Origin: Bacteroidetes bacterium UBA4416
Lineage (GTDB): Bacteria; Bacteroidota; Bacteroidia; B-17B0; Aurantibacillaceae
Assembly: GCA_002390745.1 (NCBI GenBank)
Contig: DGQK01000069.1
Coordinates: 40,986-104,985, forward strand
Reading direction: 5' to 3'
DNA: 64,000 nt
The notes under the pieces were generated by a model. The model was given only the letters and a program-made list of their open reading frames with translations. It was not told the origin of the DNA and did no database searches. The position numbers and the translations under genes were made by a program. Positions 43,070-51,286 of this stretch are shown here, in pieces; the first letter of the stretch is position 1; each line of letters starts with the position of its first letter.

Positions 43070-44809
43070 ATGCGCCGGATCACTTTGCTTTTTGTCCTTC
43101 TTCCCTTCTGCCTTTTTTCACAGGAGCGCAACGAATCGGTACGCCGGCTCAACGACGTGGTAAGCATGATGGATGAGGCATCGCGGCTTAACTATACCTG
43201 GTACTACGATGCCGTACAGCTGGCAAAGGCGCTCTACCAAAGTAAAACCAACATCAACCCGAATTATTTTTATAGCAGCCGGAGCACGAACAGCGGTTCT
43301 GTGTATTATACAGGCATGGAAAAAGCCTTCCGTTTCAGGGAGCTGCAACCCGACAGCAAGGGGCGCCTGCCTTCCTACATGGCCGACCTGATTCCCTGGC
43401 TGGAAGAGAAAGAGCATGTGTTGTCGATCCTGCATCAACCGCATCAAAGCACCGCAGCCATCGACAACCTTATATACGATTACATACGCTGCACCGACAG
43501 CCTCTATGCTGCTCACAAGCGGCTTACGGAATACATCAGCAGCAAAGCCTACCTCGAAGATGCTGCTTTCGCGAAAGCCAGAGCTATTCTTAAAGAACAG
43601 GAGCTTTGCTTTGAAGCCTGCCATAAAGCATCCGGCGCATTAGCATCCGCCATGCAGGAACTGTATAGAACAGCCTTCCCACCCAACAAAAGCCACGCGC
43701 CCGAGCAGCTGGCCGAAAAAGAAATGCGCCTCACCATCGACCTCCTCGACCGTTGGGAGCAAGCCCTGGACAAAGGCGATGCCTCGCAAAACAGCCGCTA
43801 CGACAGTCTTTTGAGACAACTCAATAAAAGCGCCTTAAGCAAAGATTCCCTTTACCTCTACAAGACCCGCGGCTACGGCCAGAGAAACAACGGCTGGTGG
43901 GCGCACAGCCGCTACCAGAGCTTCTACGGCATGCTGCAAAGTACGGTGTACTGGTATAAAAGCGCCCGCCATAACCCGGAACCGTTTCTGAAAGGGGAGC
44001 TGGTGCTCTACAACGGATTTATCAATGGCTACGATACGGGCATGGAATACTACAACCGCTTTGTGGATTTGTTTGACGGAAAAAGCATGATCGTGGAATC
44101 CAGCTGCTGTCTTTCGCCCTCCGAAATAGACACCGCAACGAATGTCTTCCTGAAAAAGCCGCGCCTGCTCTACCGCTTTGCCACCGTTGAAACCACAGAG
44201 CCTGAGCCCAACAGCAGCACATTCACCACAGAAGGTCATCACAGCATAGGATCCGATGCCGAACGTATCAGCAAGGCATTACCGCATCACCTGGTATACC
44301 TTCTGGATGCGTCCTCCTCGATGAATGAGCCTGACCGTCTCCCGGAATTAAAGACAGAAGTGAAGTACCTTGTGGCATTACAACGCGCGTCTGACCGCAT
44401 TTCGATGGTGAGCTTTGCTTCCCATGCGCACATTATCCTGAAGGATCAGGCCTGCCTGCAAAAGCCTGGGATCTACAACAGCATCGATCAGGTAAGCGCC
44501 CTCGGCTCCACCAATATCAGCGAAGGACTTTCCAAAGCTGTGCACCTTGCCGACAGCTGTAAGCTGAAAGACGGCATCACCAAAGTATTGCTCTTCACTG
44601 ATGGCGCCTTTAGCCTGAGCAAAGCAGATAAAAAGTTGCTGCACTATTTGGAGAAAAACGGCATAGGATTCTGCCTGGTTTACCTGGGACATGCTCAGAA
44701 AAGCGTGGAGGAAGAGCTAAAGAAGATTTGCGAAAAAGCCAGGGGCCGCTACTACAGTGCATACAGCAACAATCTGAAAGAGCTGCTGATAACCGAAGCT
44801 TCTGAATGA
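43070..44809 (+). CDS. Exported protein with C-terminal von Willebrand factor A domain
   Basis: 579 residues. The signal peptide is MRRITLLFVLLPFCLFSQ. A long helical N-terminal region to about residue 380 is rich in Tyr, Leu and Glu and matches no family that I know. A VWA domain spans about 408-575. Its metal-binding MIDAS is complete: DASSS at 413-417, the Thr in LGSTNISEGL, and the Asp in LFTDGAFS. VWA domains bind protein partners through a divalent metal. The domain resembles those of Bacteroidota secreted VWA proteins (RISMVSFASHAHIIL). No T9SS tail, lipobox or membrane helix is present, so the product is probably periplasmic. The unknown gene at 44865 follows after 55 bp and may be functionally linked. 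Confidence 0.85.
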   Translation: MRRITLLFVLLPFCLFSQERNESVRRLNDVVSMMDEASRLNYTWYYDAVQLAKALYQSKTNINPNYFYSSRSTNSGSVYYTGMEKAFRFRELQPDSKGRLPSYMADLIPWLEEKEHVLSILHQPHQSTAAIDNLIYDYIRCTDSLYAAHKRLTEYISSKAYLEDAAFAKARAILKEQELCFEACHKASGALASAMQELYRTAFPPNKSHAPEQLAEKEMRLTIDLLDRWEQALDKGDASQNSRYDSLLRQLNKSALSKDSLYLYKTRGYGQRNNGWWAHSRYQSFYGMLQSTVYWYKSARHNPEPFLKGELVLYNGFINGYDTGMEYYNRFVDLFDGKSMIVESSCCLSPSEIDTATNVFLKKPRLLYRFATVETTEPEPNSSTFTTEGHHSIGSDAERISKALPHHLVYLLDASSSMNEPDRLPELKTEVKYLVALQRASDRISMVSFASHAHIILKDQACLQKPGIYNSIDQVSALGSTNISEGLSKAVHLADSCKLKDGITKVLLFTDGAFSLSKADKKLLHYLEKNGIGFCLVYLGHAQKSVEEELKKICEKARGRYYSAYSNNLKELLITEASE

Positions 44810-44864
44810 TGTAACATTATGCAGAAAGTGCCGTTATACGTCTATACTTAAAAGCCAAGACACG

Positions 44865-46088
44865 ATGAAGCCCTATTTACTTTTACTGACAGGCCTGCTC
44901 TTTTCCATCTTTCTAAGGGCCCAACCCGAATTCAAAACGTATCCCAACGGCCTGATCTACAGCGAAGCCACCATGGGCAAACTTCACCGCATTGTGGACT
45001 CTCTGAACCTGAAATACAAATCCTGTGAGCTCAACCACCCCTATTATTCGACCATGCAGGCCAAAGCCCACATCGTCATTCTTGAAAAAGGAAAGCTGCG
45101 TGAGGCAAAAAAAGATATGGAGCAAGGCATGCCCTTCGAAGACTTTCTGAAAAAATACCCGGAGGCTACAGTGAGGCGGAATGCCCTGATCATACGCAGC
45201 ATTTATAGCGATTACCAGGACAAGCAAGTGGTCGAATACAGCGAGGTGAACATGAACCACAATTATGGATTGGAGATCCGGAGGGCCAGAACCGATAGTA
45301 TGGCAGGGAAGCAGGGCAGCTGGCTTTATGACCGGGAGGAAGAATCGTTGAAGGCTTTTTATTTTACGACCGCTCTCTCTTCTGCACTGCTCAAAGAGAG
45401 CTATGCCCGACGTATCGGCTACAGCGACTGCCTCGTAGACACCAGTACCAATAAATTTAAAAGCGATGCCTCCTATGGTGAAGCGAATTTACCGGAGAAC
45501 TGGCAGGCCTTGCCGGAACAGGAAAAAATAAAGCTGCTGGACAAAATGCGTTCTACCAAAGTGATGGGCTATTGCAGCATGGACAGCAGGCCGCGCATGC
45601 ATGCGGTGAACATTGCCCTGCTTTCAGCGGAAACTGTCAATTGGGAAATTTTCCTGAGGTCGCACCTCGACATTATGAACGACCGGTTCGACCGCATGAC
45701 CGACGCCAGCTATGCCTGGGCCAGGCGCCAGACCTATATCAAAGAGCTGGAAGACCTCGACATCAATGTTCCTGAGCTGATCCTTGGCATTTCGCTAAGA
45801 GTAGAAAATCCGTCCCGGAACCATTACTATGGCAGTATCGGGCGGTTGGGCAGGGCCATCAGCGAATCGAACCAAAAAGATGATTTTGAAAAGGAGATGT
45901 TAAGTATGGTGGCTGACCCTGAGCTGGATGATTACAACCGCGTGGTTTCCTATTTCCTGTATAACAGCTACCTGAGCTACCTCTACAGCGGAAAAGACAA
46001 TACGGAGAAAAACCAGAAACTGAAAGCGGCAGTTGCCGGCCTTCCCGGCTACATCAAAGAGAACGTTAAATGGAAAGAACAGGACTAA
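44865..46088 (+). CDS. Exported protein of unknown function
   Basis: 407 residues. The signal peptide (MKPYLLLLTGLLFSIFLRAQ) is followed by a mainly helical, charged protein with no hydrophobic segments. Recognisable stretches such as LHRIVDSLNLKYKSC and YYSTMQAKAHIVILEKGKLREAK do not point to a family that I know. There is no T9SS tail and no lipobox. Cys residues are few. It follows the VWA gene by 55 bp in the same orientation, and the region TATACTTA upstream could be a weak -7 box. Its role is unknown. Confidence 0.78.
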   Translation: MKPYLLLLTGLLFSIFLRAQPEFKTYPNGLIYSEATMGKLHRIVDSLNLKYKSCELNHPYYSTMQAKAHIVILEKGKLREAKKDMEQGMPFEDFLKKYPEATVRRNALIIRSIYSDYQDKQVVEYSEVNMNHNYGLEIRRARTDSMAGKQGSWLYDREEESLKAFYFTTALSSALLKESYARRIGYSDCLVDTSTNKFKSDASYGEANLPENWQALPEQEKIKLLDKMRSTKVMGYCSMDSRPRMHAVNIALLSAETVNWEIFLRSHLDIMNDRFDRMTDASYAWARRQTYIKELEDLDINVPELILGISLRVENPSRNHYYGSIGRLGRAISESNQKDDFEKEMLSMVADPELDDYNRVVSYFLYNSYLSYLYSGKDNTEKNQKLKAAVAGLPGYIKENVKWKEQD

Positions 46089-46100
46089 TCCCTGCCAAGG

Positions 46101-46132
46101 TTTGGAGGGGCTGTATTTTCTTATTAGCTTTG
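46101..46132 (+). promoter_or_regulatory. Promoter of the DUF4253 gene (-33 TTTG, -7 TAGCTTTG)
   Basis: TTTG at 46101-46104 and TAGCTTTG at 46125-46132 are separated by 20 nt, the canonical Bacteroidota spacing. The ATG follows 17 nt later. Confidence 0.7.
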
Positions 46133-46149
46133 TTTAACCCTCTCTACTC

Positions 46150-46854
46150 ATGAACATGCATTTTAAAAGCCTCTCATTTGCCTGTAGCCTTTTTCTCTAC
46201 TCATGCGGCCAGCAAACAACAAAGAATGTGGAAGTAACAAAGCTTACCACCCGCGAAAAGCAACTCTGCGATTCCATGAATATTGATCAATCTGTACTCA
46301 CCGCATTGAAAAAGCATACGCATGAAAATGTAGAGCCGTTCCATTATTCGCTCTCAAAAATGTATAAGGCCGATCACACCGTTACTGAGATCGACCCTAT
46401 CTACCTTCCGGGTTTTGTATTCAAAGAGGAGCAATCCAACACAAGGACACTTATCGGAGCGTTACAAGAGAAGCTTAAGGCCCAGGGCTATTACCTCTTT
46501 ATCCTTGAACAGAATTTCGGTCTTGGCGGAAAAGACGTGATGGCCATTCTTAAAACTACGGATCAATATGAGGTATTGCGATCCGTGAAAACAGATGGCA
46601 CCAATTACGGCATTTCCAATGACAGCCTGATCAGCATCATTAAAATTCTTGACAGGAAGTATTCTCTCTCGCTGGTTAGCGCCAGTGGCGACCTTTGCGA
46701 GTTTAATATAGGGAAAGAGCCCGACAGCTGGGTAGAACTCGCCAAGGAGGCCTATGCTGTTTGTCCTGACATTGTAGACCAGGGAACGGGATCGGTAGAA
46801 GCCCTGGCCGGGGAACTAAAAAAGTACCGCCGACTATACTTATGGTGGGACTGA
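46150..46854 (+). CDS. DUF4253 domain lipoprotein
   Basis: 234 residues. The N-terminus FACSLFLYSCGQQ contains a lipobox-like YSC, so it is probably a lipoprotein. The C-terminal 140 residues match the pattern of DUF4253. KDVMAILKTTDQYEVLRSVKTDGTNY is followed by LSLVSASGDLCEFNIGKEP and then AYAVCPDIVDQGTGSVEALAGEL..LYLWWD, with the diagnostic CPD..QGTG and terminal LWWD. The domain is of unknown function. It is common in bacteria as a cytoplasmic single-domain protein, and the lipoprotein form is less usual. The gene has a complete promoter of its own. Confidence 0.82.
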   Translation: MNMHFKSLSFACSLFLYSCGQQTTKNVEVTKLTTREKQLCDSMNIDQSVLTALKKHTHENVEPFHYSLSKMYKADHTVTEIDPIYLPGFVFKEEQSNTRTLIGALQEKLKAQGYYLFILEQNFGLGGKDVMAILKTTDQYEVLRSVKTDGTNYGISNDSLISIIKILDRKYSLSLVSASGDLCEFNIGKEPDSWVELAKEAYAVCPDIVDQGTGSVEALAGELKKYRRLYLWWD

Positions 46855-46993
46855 TTTCTACACAAGCATCCATCCTGCTGAAGCCAGAGGCGACGCCCGT
46901 TCCGAATTTAAAATACGTGGATTACCTGGTAGCAACTGCTGGCGAGGCCATTCTATTAATCATTATAAAGAGCATATCAAAAAACACCAAATC

Positions 46994-47563
46994 GTGACTA
47001 CACCAAGCACCTGGTTTACCTCCGATCACCATTTTGGACATAAAAACGTCATCGAATTTTCGAAACGCCCCTTTGCGGATGTGGAAGAGATGAATGAAAC
47101 GATGATCGCCCGTTGGAATGAAAAAGTCGGTAAAGACGATCACGTTTACCATATCGGCGACTTCGCTCTGATATCGCCCGGAAAACTCAAAGCGCTCAGG
47201 GAGCGTCTGAATGGCAAGATCTTTCTGATCAGCGGAAATCACGAAAGTTCGGCCCTGGATTGCCCGGCCTGCTTTGAATGGATCCGCCCCTACCATGAAC
47301 TTACCATTCCCGATCCGGACGCTCATAAAGGCGAGCGCTTCATCGTTCTGTTTCATTATGCGATGAAGGTCTGGAACGCCAGCCATTACGGAACCTGGCA
47401 TTTGTACGGGCATTCGCACGGCGACCTTCCGGATGATATAAATTCATTGTCATTTGACATTGGGGTTGACTGTCATGACTTTTATCCTCTATCGTATGAT
47501 GAGGTGAAAGCAATCATGAGCCGCAAGCAGTGGAAAGCGCCTTTTGAAGCGAGAAATAAGTAA
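46994..47563 (+). CDS. Calcineurin-like metallophosphoesterase
   Basis: 189 residues with a GTG start at 46994. All five motifs of small metallophosphoesterases are present in order: FTSDHHFGH (D, H), YHIGDFAL (GD), ISGNHES (GNH), VLFHYAM (H) and LYGHSHGDL (GHxH). The compact size and the SDHHFGHKNVIEF start match the group of phage- and plasmid-associated small phosphoesterases, found widely in bacteria. The two-metal centre hydrolyses phosphodiesters or phosphomonoesters; the substrate is unknown. It is preceded by a 140-bp gap that may hold a promoter, although none was clear. Confidence 0.92.
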   Translation: MTTPSTWFTSDHHFGHKNVIEFSKRPFADVEEMNETMIARWNEKVGKDDHVYHIGDFALISPGKLKALRERLNGKIFLISGNHESSALDCPACFEWIRPYHELTIPDPDAHKGERFIVLFHYAMKVWNASHYGTWHLYGHSHGDLPDDINSLSFDIGVDCHDFYPLSYDEVKAIMSRKQWKAPFEARNK

Positions 47564-47771
47564 ACATACCTTCTGAGTTCCGTCGTTCGTTTCTTCCTTT
47601 TACCGCAATAGCGTCTTAGGATCTTCCGGACTTTGCAATTAATTTTTGCGAAAAAGAAAGCCAGGCCGGATACCTGCTTTGTGATGAAATCAAAAGAACA
47701 CGGGCTTGATGAAAAAGAAATGGGATCACTCAAACAGCTGTTTTGACGTTGCAAAATAGTCTCAAAATCCC

Positions 47772-47779
47772 TAGTTTTG
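47772..47779 (+). promoter_or_regulatory. -7 box for the rhomboid gene
   Basis: TAGTTTTG matches TAnnTTTG, 46 nt upstream of the rhomboid ATG. The 262-bp spacer after the phosphoesterase otherwise shows only a 20-codon ORF that I do not believe. Confidence 0.5.
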
Positions 47780-47825
47780 TTAGAAGGCGGCGGCCAGGCC
47801 GCTACAAACACGCAGGATAGCATTT

Positions 47826-48656
47826 ATGACAGAAACAGGGATCATCGGACTTGTGATCATCGGTATGAATGTAGCCATTTCTTATAAAGGCTTTACCGAC
47901 CGCGTCTTTTTCGATAACTATAAATTCGAGGTTAACCGTATCCTGAAATACAAGGAGTACCGGCGCCTCATCACTTCCGGCTTCTTACACGTGAGCTGGA
48001 TGCACCTTATCCTGAACATGGTGAGCCTGTACCTCTTCAGCTCTTTGATGGCTAACCTGGGATGGCTCAGCTTTCTCATCATTTATGTTGCGAGCCTTAT
48101 CGGCGGCGATCTCCTGGCCTTATTCATTCACCGTGAGCATGGCGATTACAGCTCCGTTGGCGCGTCGGGCGCGGTGTATGGGATCATCTTTGCCTCTATT
48201 GCCTTGTTTCCGGATATGAAGATTTTGTTATTCGGGTTGTTGCCTGTTCCCAGCTGGGCTTATGGCTTGCTCTATATAGGTTATTCTATGTATGGCATCC
48301 GCTCCGGGCGCGATAATATCGGGCACGAAGCGCACCTGAGCGGCGCGCTAATAGGGATGGTAATTGCCGTGATCCTTGAGCCAGAAGCTTTCGCCAAAAA
48401 TTACCTCAGCATCCTGCTCATCACCGTGCCGGTTATCGTGTTCATCTACCTGATCATCGTCAACCCGCAAGCCTTACGTATTGGCAGCTATTACTACCAT
48501 ACACCAGGCACCTATCTCGATATCGATGATCTGTACAATGAAGAGCGGGCCAATAAACAAACGGAACTCGACCGCCTGCTGGATAAGATCGGGAAGAGCG
48601 GCATCGACAGCCTTTCGAAGAAGGAACGACAGAGGCTGGATGAGCTGTCGCGGTAA
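47826..48656 (+). CDS. Rhomboid family intramembrane serine protease
   Basis: 276 residues with six hydrophobic helices. RRLITSGFLHVSWMHLILNMVSLY holds the HxxxN motif typical of helix 2. VGASGAVYGIIFA contains the catalytic serine (GASG, Ser114). NIGHEAHLSGALIG has the catalytic His (AH, His170), giving the Ser-His dyad. The extra N-terminal helix (IIGLVIIGMNVAISY) is usual in the bacterial family. The C-terminal 70 residues are hydrophilic and end in a charged coiled coil (DRLLDKIGKSGIDSLSKKERQRLDELSR), similar to an ATPase-bound tail in related proteins. The substrate is unknown. The HAD gene lies just downstream in the same reading frame. Confidence 0.93.
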   Translation: MTETGIIGLVIIGMNVAISYKGFTDRVFFDNYKFEVNRILKYKEYRRLITSGFLHVSWMHLILNMVSLYLFSSLMANLGWLSFLIIYVASLIGGDLLALFIHREHGDYSSVGASGAVYGIIFASIALFPDMKILLFGLLPVPSWAYGLLYIGYSMYGIRSGRDNIGHEAHLSGALIGMVIAVILEPEAFAKNYLSILLITVPVIVFIYLIIVNPQALRIGSYYYHTPGTYLDIDDLYNEERANKQTELDRLLDKIGKSGIDSLSKKERQRLDELSR

Positions 48657-48725
48657 TTTTCTATTTTCAGAACTTCATCAACGAATGGATGGTTAAGACT
48701 CAAAACCACCACCAATAAACAAACC

Positions 48726-49310
48726 ATCGAAAAACTCCTTATCATACTCGACCTTGATGAAACGCTGATCCATGCTACGGATCAGCCGCACGACGACGCC
48801 TGGGATTTTCAGGTATTTCATTACAAGGTTTACAAGCGTCCTTATTTACAGGAATTTTTGTTGGGCCTGAAAGAACATTTCGACGTGGCGGTATGGTCTT
48901 CGGCTTCCGACGACTATGTCGACCTGATCGTAAAGGAAATCTTTCCCGACGATTATGAGCTCAAATTTGTGTGGGGACGCTCGCGCTGCACCTACAGGCC
49001 TAATTACAATAAGCTGGATGAGTTCGGCTACTACGATCCTTTCTCGCATTATGATTATGTGAAGCGGCTTGACAAGGTAAGAAAATTAAAGTTCAACAAA
49101 GACCGTATCCTGATCATTGACGATACGCCACAGAAATGCCGGCACAATTACGGCAATGCGATTTACCCTAATGAATACCTGGGGAAAAACCCGGACAATG
49201 AGCTGCTTCTACTGATGCAGTATTTATTGACGCTAAAAGACCTTGATACGGTGAGAAGCACCGAAAAACGGGGTTGGCGGGAAGAGATGGAGAAGAAGTT
49301 TTATAATTAA
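48726..49310 (+). CDS. NLI-interacting-factor-type HAD phosphatase, start codon unclear
   Basis: About 194 residues. ILDLDETLIHA gives the HAD DxDx(T/V) nucleophile motif, and DILIIDDTPQKCRHN near the end supplies motif IV. WSSASDDYVDLIV is motif II. This combination defines the NIF/CTD-type Ser/Thr phosphatase group, which also exists in bacteria. The frame is open back to the rhomboid stop at 48654-48656, yet it holds no ATG, GTG or TTG before the catalytic DLDET. The start given (ATC at 48726, reading xEKLLIILDLDET) is only a placeholder; ATT at 48663 is another possibility. The ATG at 48689 lies in a different frame and would need a frameshift. The first in-frame TTG (48858) is beyond the active site. 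Confidence 0.6.
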   Translation: MEKLLIILDLDETLIHATDQPHDDAWDFQVFHYKVYKRPYLQEFLLGLKEHFDVAVWSSASDDYVDLIVKEIFPDDYELKFVWGRSRCTYRPNYNKLDEFGYYDPFSHYDYVKRLDKVRKLKFNKDRILIIDDTPQKCRHNYGNAIYPNEYLGKNPDNELLLLMQYLLTLKDLDTVRSTEKRGWREEMEKKFYN

Positions 49311-49321
49311 AATTAGAAAAA

Positions 49322-50206
49322 ATGAATCAATCTGAAATTATAAAACAAGCCAAACACTATTTTGGCAAAGACAGGAAGCCAATCAAAGATTTAGTCATGA
49401 GCTATGAATTCAAGGGAAAGAATTACAGGCGTTGGAAAAAAGAGTTATCCGGAGTTACTATCCATCCTAACGAGATAAGTTTTGGAATTTCCGGTGATGT
49501 TGTTCAGTGGCTTAAAGATAATCAGGCAGAAGAAATTAATTGGAACTGGATCGGAGATTTAAGCTGGACTATTGAAATCGTATTAAATCCGGGGATTGAC
49601 AAATGTTATGACCTCGACAAAAAACTGGCATTAAAATGCGGTGGCACAGCGAGGACTCTAAAGCTCTACATTTCGGATGTCATTCCTTGTTACACTTACG
49701 ACATATACTATACGACCTATAATAAATCACTAAACTATTATGAAACCGGGCCAATTTCCGAGTTACTGAACGAAGAAAAAGTCATTCTGGATAAAGTAAA
49801 AACCTATTTAAAAAACAGGGGACTTAACACATATAGCCGGACTTTTTATCTACAAAAGTTCAAGGGCCTCTATTCAGATACTAAGGAAGGTAATGCTTCT
49901 TTATTCGATGTCTTATTTACCGACATCTATTCCTATCTAACGGAAATTTTGCGTTTTTCTGACAAAGAAATAATTGAAAAAAGCGGCACCAAATTTCGAT
50001 GGAGAGAATATTATTATAAAAGCGGAGCTTTAAAAGAAAGAATCGAAAGCCGGTGGACCAGCTCCGGCGACTATTTAAAAATGATTCTTGATAACAAAGG
50101 ACAAATCAAAGAGGTTGAAGTCACTCGAAAACAAATAGGAAGAAAAAAGCATCAAAATTTTAAACTGGAGATCGAAGCACCGTCAAAGAAAAGAAAGCAA
50201 TCATAA
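49322..50206 (+). CDS. Hypothetical protein, A/T-rich
   Basis: 294 residues, rich in Lys, Tyr, Asn and Ile and mixed alpha/beta with no membrane helix or signal. No family is recognised. The central part (KCYDLDKKLALKCGGTARTLKLYISDVIPCYTYDIYYT) may contain a hydrophobic beta core. The coding sequence is visibly more A/T-rich than its neighbours and uses more AAA, ATT and TTA codons, which fits acquired DNA. It starts 12 nt after the HAD stop. It could be an orphan defence or immunity-type protein, but nothing directly shows this. Confidence 0.7.
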   Translation: MNQSEIIKQAKHYFGKDRKPIKDLVMSYEFKGKNYRRWKKELSGVTIHPNEISFGISGDVVQWLKDNQAEEINWNWIGDLSWTIEIVLNPGIDKCYDLDKKLALKCGGTARTLKLYISDVIPCYTYDIYYTTYNKSLNYYETGPISELLNEEKVILDKVKTYLKNRGLNTYSRTFYLQKFKGLYSDTKEGNASLFDVLFTDIYSYLTEILRFSDKEIIEKSGTKFRWREYYYKSGALKERIESRWTSSGDYLKMILDNKGQIKEVEVTRKQIGRKKHQNFKLEIEAPSKKRKQS

Positions 50207-50257
50207 GAACGCTGGCACCGTTTTTTGTACAACATTAAATAACCTTTAATACACACC

Positions 50258-50488
50258 ATGTCATTCCAGGCTTATTTAACCAACATTCAAATCAAGACCG
50301 GGAAAAGTCCGGAAGATTTCAAGCAGATGGCTGAGAAAAAAGGCTTCACACAGAACGGCCATATCGCGCCCGGTGTTAAGGCCACGCAGATTACCGACTG
50401 GTTGAAAGAAGAGTTTGATTTAGGGCACGGGCATGCCATGGCAGTATATGCTTTGCTGAAAGGTTTGAAAAACGAAGGTGACAAATAG
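50258..50488 (+). CDS. DUF4287 domain protein
   Basis: 76 residues. MSFQAYLTNIQIKTGKSPEDFKQMAEKKG followed by GVKATQITDWLKEEFDLGHGHAMAVYALLKG matches DUF4287, a small helical domain. KTGK(S/T) and the GHGHAMA(V/I)YALLK segment are diagnostic. The domain sometimes lies next to a DUF5655 partner; none is seen here. Its role is unknown. The ATG is preceded by an A-rich leader. The next gene, an EamA protein, begins 48 nt later. Confidence 0.88.
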   Translation: MSFQAYLTNIQIKTGKSPEDFKQMAEKKGFTQNGHIAPGVKATQITDWLKEEFDLGHGHAMAVYALLKGLKNEGDK

Positions 50489-50536
50489 ATTCTTTCTGCT
50501 ACCTTTAAACATTACTTCATTTCAAAATTCTTACAA

Positions 50537-50956
50537 ATGAATACATGGTGGGTCTATGCCTTGCTGTCGGCTTTGTTTGCAGCGCTCACTGCTATTTTTG
50601 CTAAAGCAGGCATCAAAGATGTCAACTCCGATCTGGCAACAGCTATCCGCACCGTTGTGATCCTCATCATTGCCTGGGGCATTGTCTTCTTCCGTGGAAA
50701 AGCAGGTGGGATTACAGAACTTTCAAAAACCAACTTGCTCTTTCTTTGTCTATCAGGCGTAGCAACAGGTCTCTCCTGGATCTTTTACTTCAAAGCGCTA
50801 CAAACAGGAAGTGTATCGAAGGTAGCCCCGGTAGATAAGCTCAGCGTGGCCCTGGCTATTATCCTGGCTGTTCTGTTCTTAGGAGAAACATTAACATTGA
50901 AAATGGCTATTGGCGCGCTTCTCATTATTGCAGGAACAATTACGCTGATCCTGTAA
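50537..50956 (+). CDS. EamA family small transporter (single-domain)
   Basis: 139 residues with five hydrophobic helices. This is a single EamA domain, half the length of usual DMT transporters such as RhaT or YdcZ. Motifs WVYALLSALFAALTAIFAKAGIK at the start and GSVSKVAPVDKLSVALAIILAVLFLGETLTLKMAIGALLIIAGT at the end are characteristic. The protein would act as a dimer. The substrate is unknown. The 298-bp gap downstream contains the repeats at 51051-51286 and no gene. Confidence 0.9.
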   Translation: MNTWWVYALLSALFAALTAIFAKAGIKDVNSDLATAIRTVVILIIAWGIVFFRGKAGGITELSKTNLLFLCLSGVATGLSWIFYFKALQTGSVSKVAPVDKLSVALAIILAVLFLGETLTLKMAIGALLIIAGTITLIL

Positions 50957-51050
50957 AAGATCCGGCCATTCCATCTTCAACATCAATTTGAAATTGATCA
51001 TTGGTAACCAACATCCAAAATGAAACATGTTTCGGTAAACCGGCTACTCT

Positions 51051-51286
51051 TCCAGCTCCAGTTTTTTAATATCTGCAAGATATCTGCAAGGGATTGAAAA
51101 AAGCCAGCACATCCTCCCCCTGCCCCCTCCAGAGGGGGAAACATACCAAAGATTATCCTCCAAACTCCGGCTTCTTAACTATCGGCAAGATGTCTAAGGG
51201 ATTGAAAAAAGCCAACACATCCTGCCCCTTCCAGAGGGGGAAACACACCAAAGATTATTCTCCCAGCTCCAGCTTCTTAATATCTG
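51051..51286. repeat. Three tandem copies of the DUF2130 gene 3' end
   Basis: Three similar segments about 102-108 bp apart begin at 51051, 51159 and 51261; the last is the coding end of the DUF2130 gene. On the minus strand each starts with a version of the codons for ADIKKLELxE plus a stop. In the first copy the reading is LADIKKLELEE-stop, almost the real tail. Between the copies lie GGGATTGAAAAAAGCC(A)GCACATCCT-type sequence and the palindrome CCCCCTCCAGAGGGGG. Seen directly; the interpretation is a tandem duplication that displaced earlier 3' ends. Confidence 0.8.

Noticed and set aside
47684..47746. A 20-codon frame (MKSKEHGLDEKEM...) between the phosphoesterase and rhomboid genes
   Set aside because: Too short, with no promoter or conserved context; the -7 box of the rhomboid gene lies just after it.
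49322..50488. The A/T-rich gene and DUF4287 gene considered as a toxin-antitoxin or defence pair
   Set aside because: They are separated by 51 bp, DUF4287 is not an antitoxin family that I know, and no toxin-like motif is visible.
51051..51260. The direct repeats considered as a CRISPR or attachment site
   Set aside because: Only three imperfect copies, and they match the coding end of the neighbouring gene; no cas genes or integrase are near.
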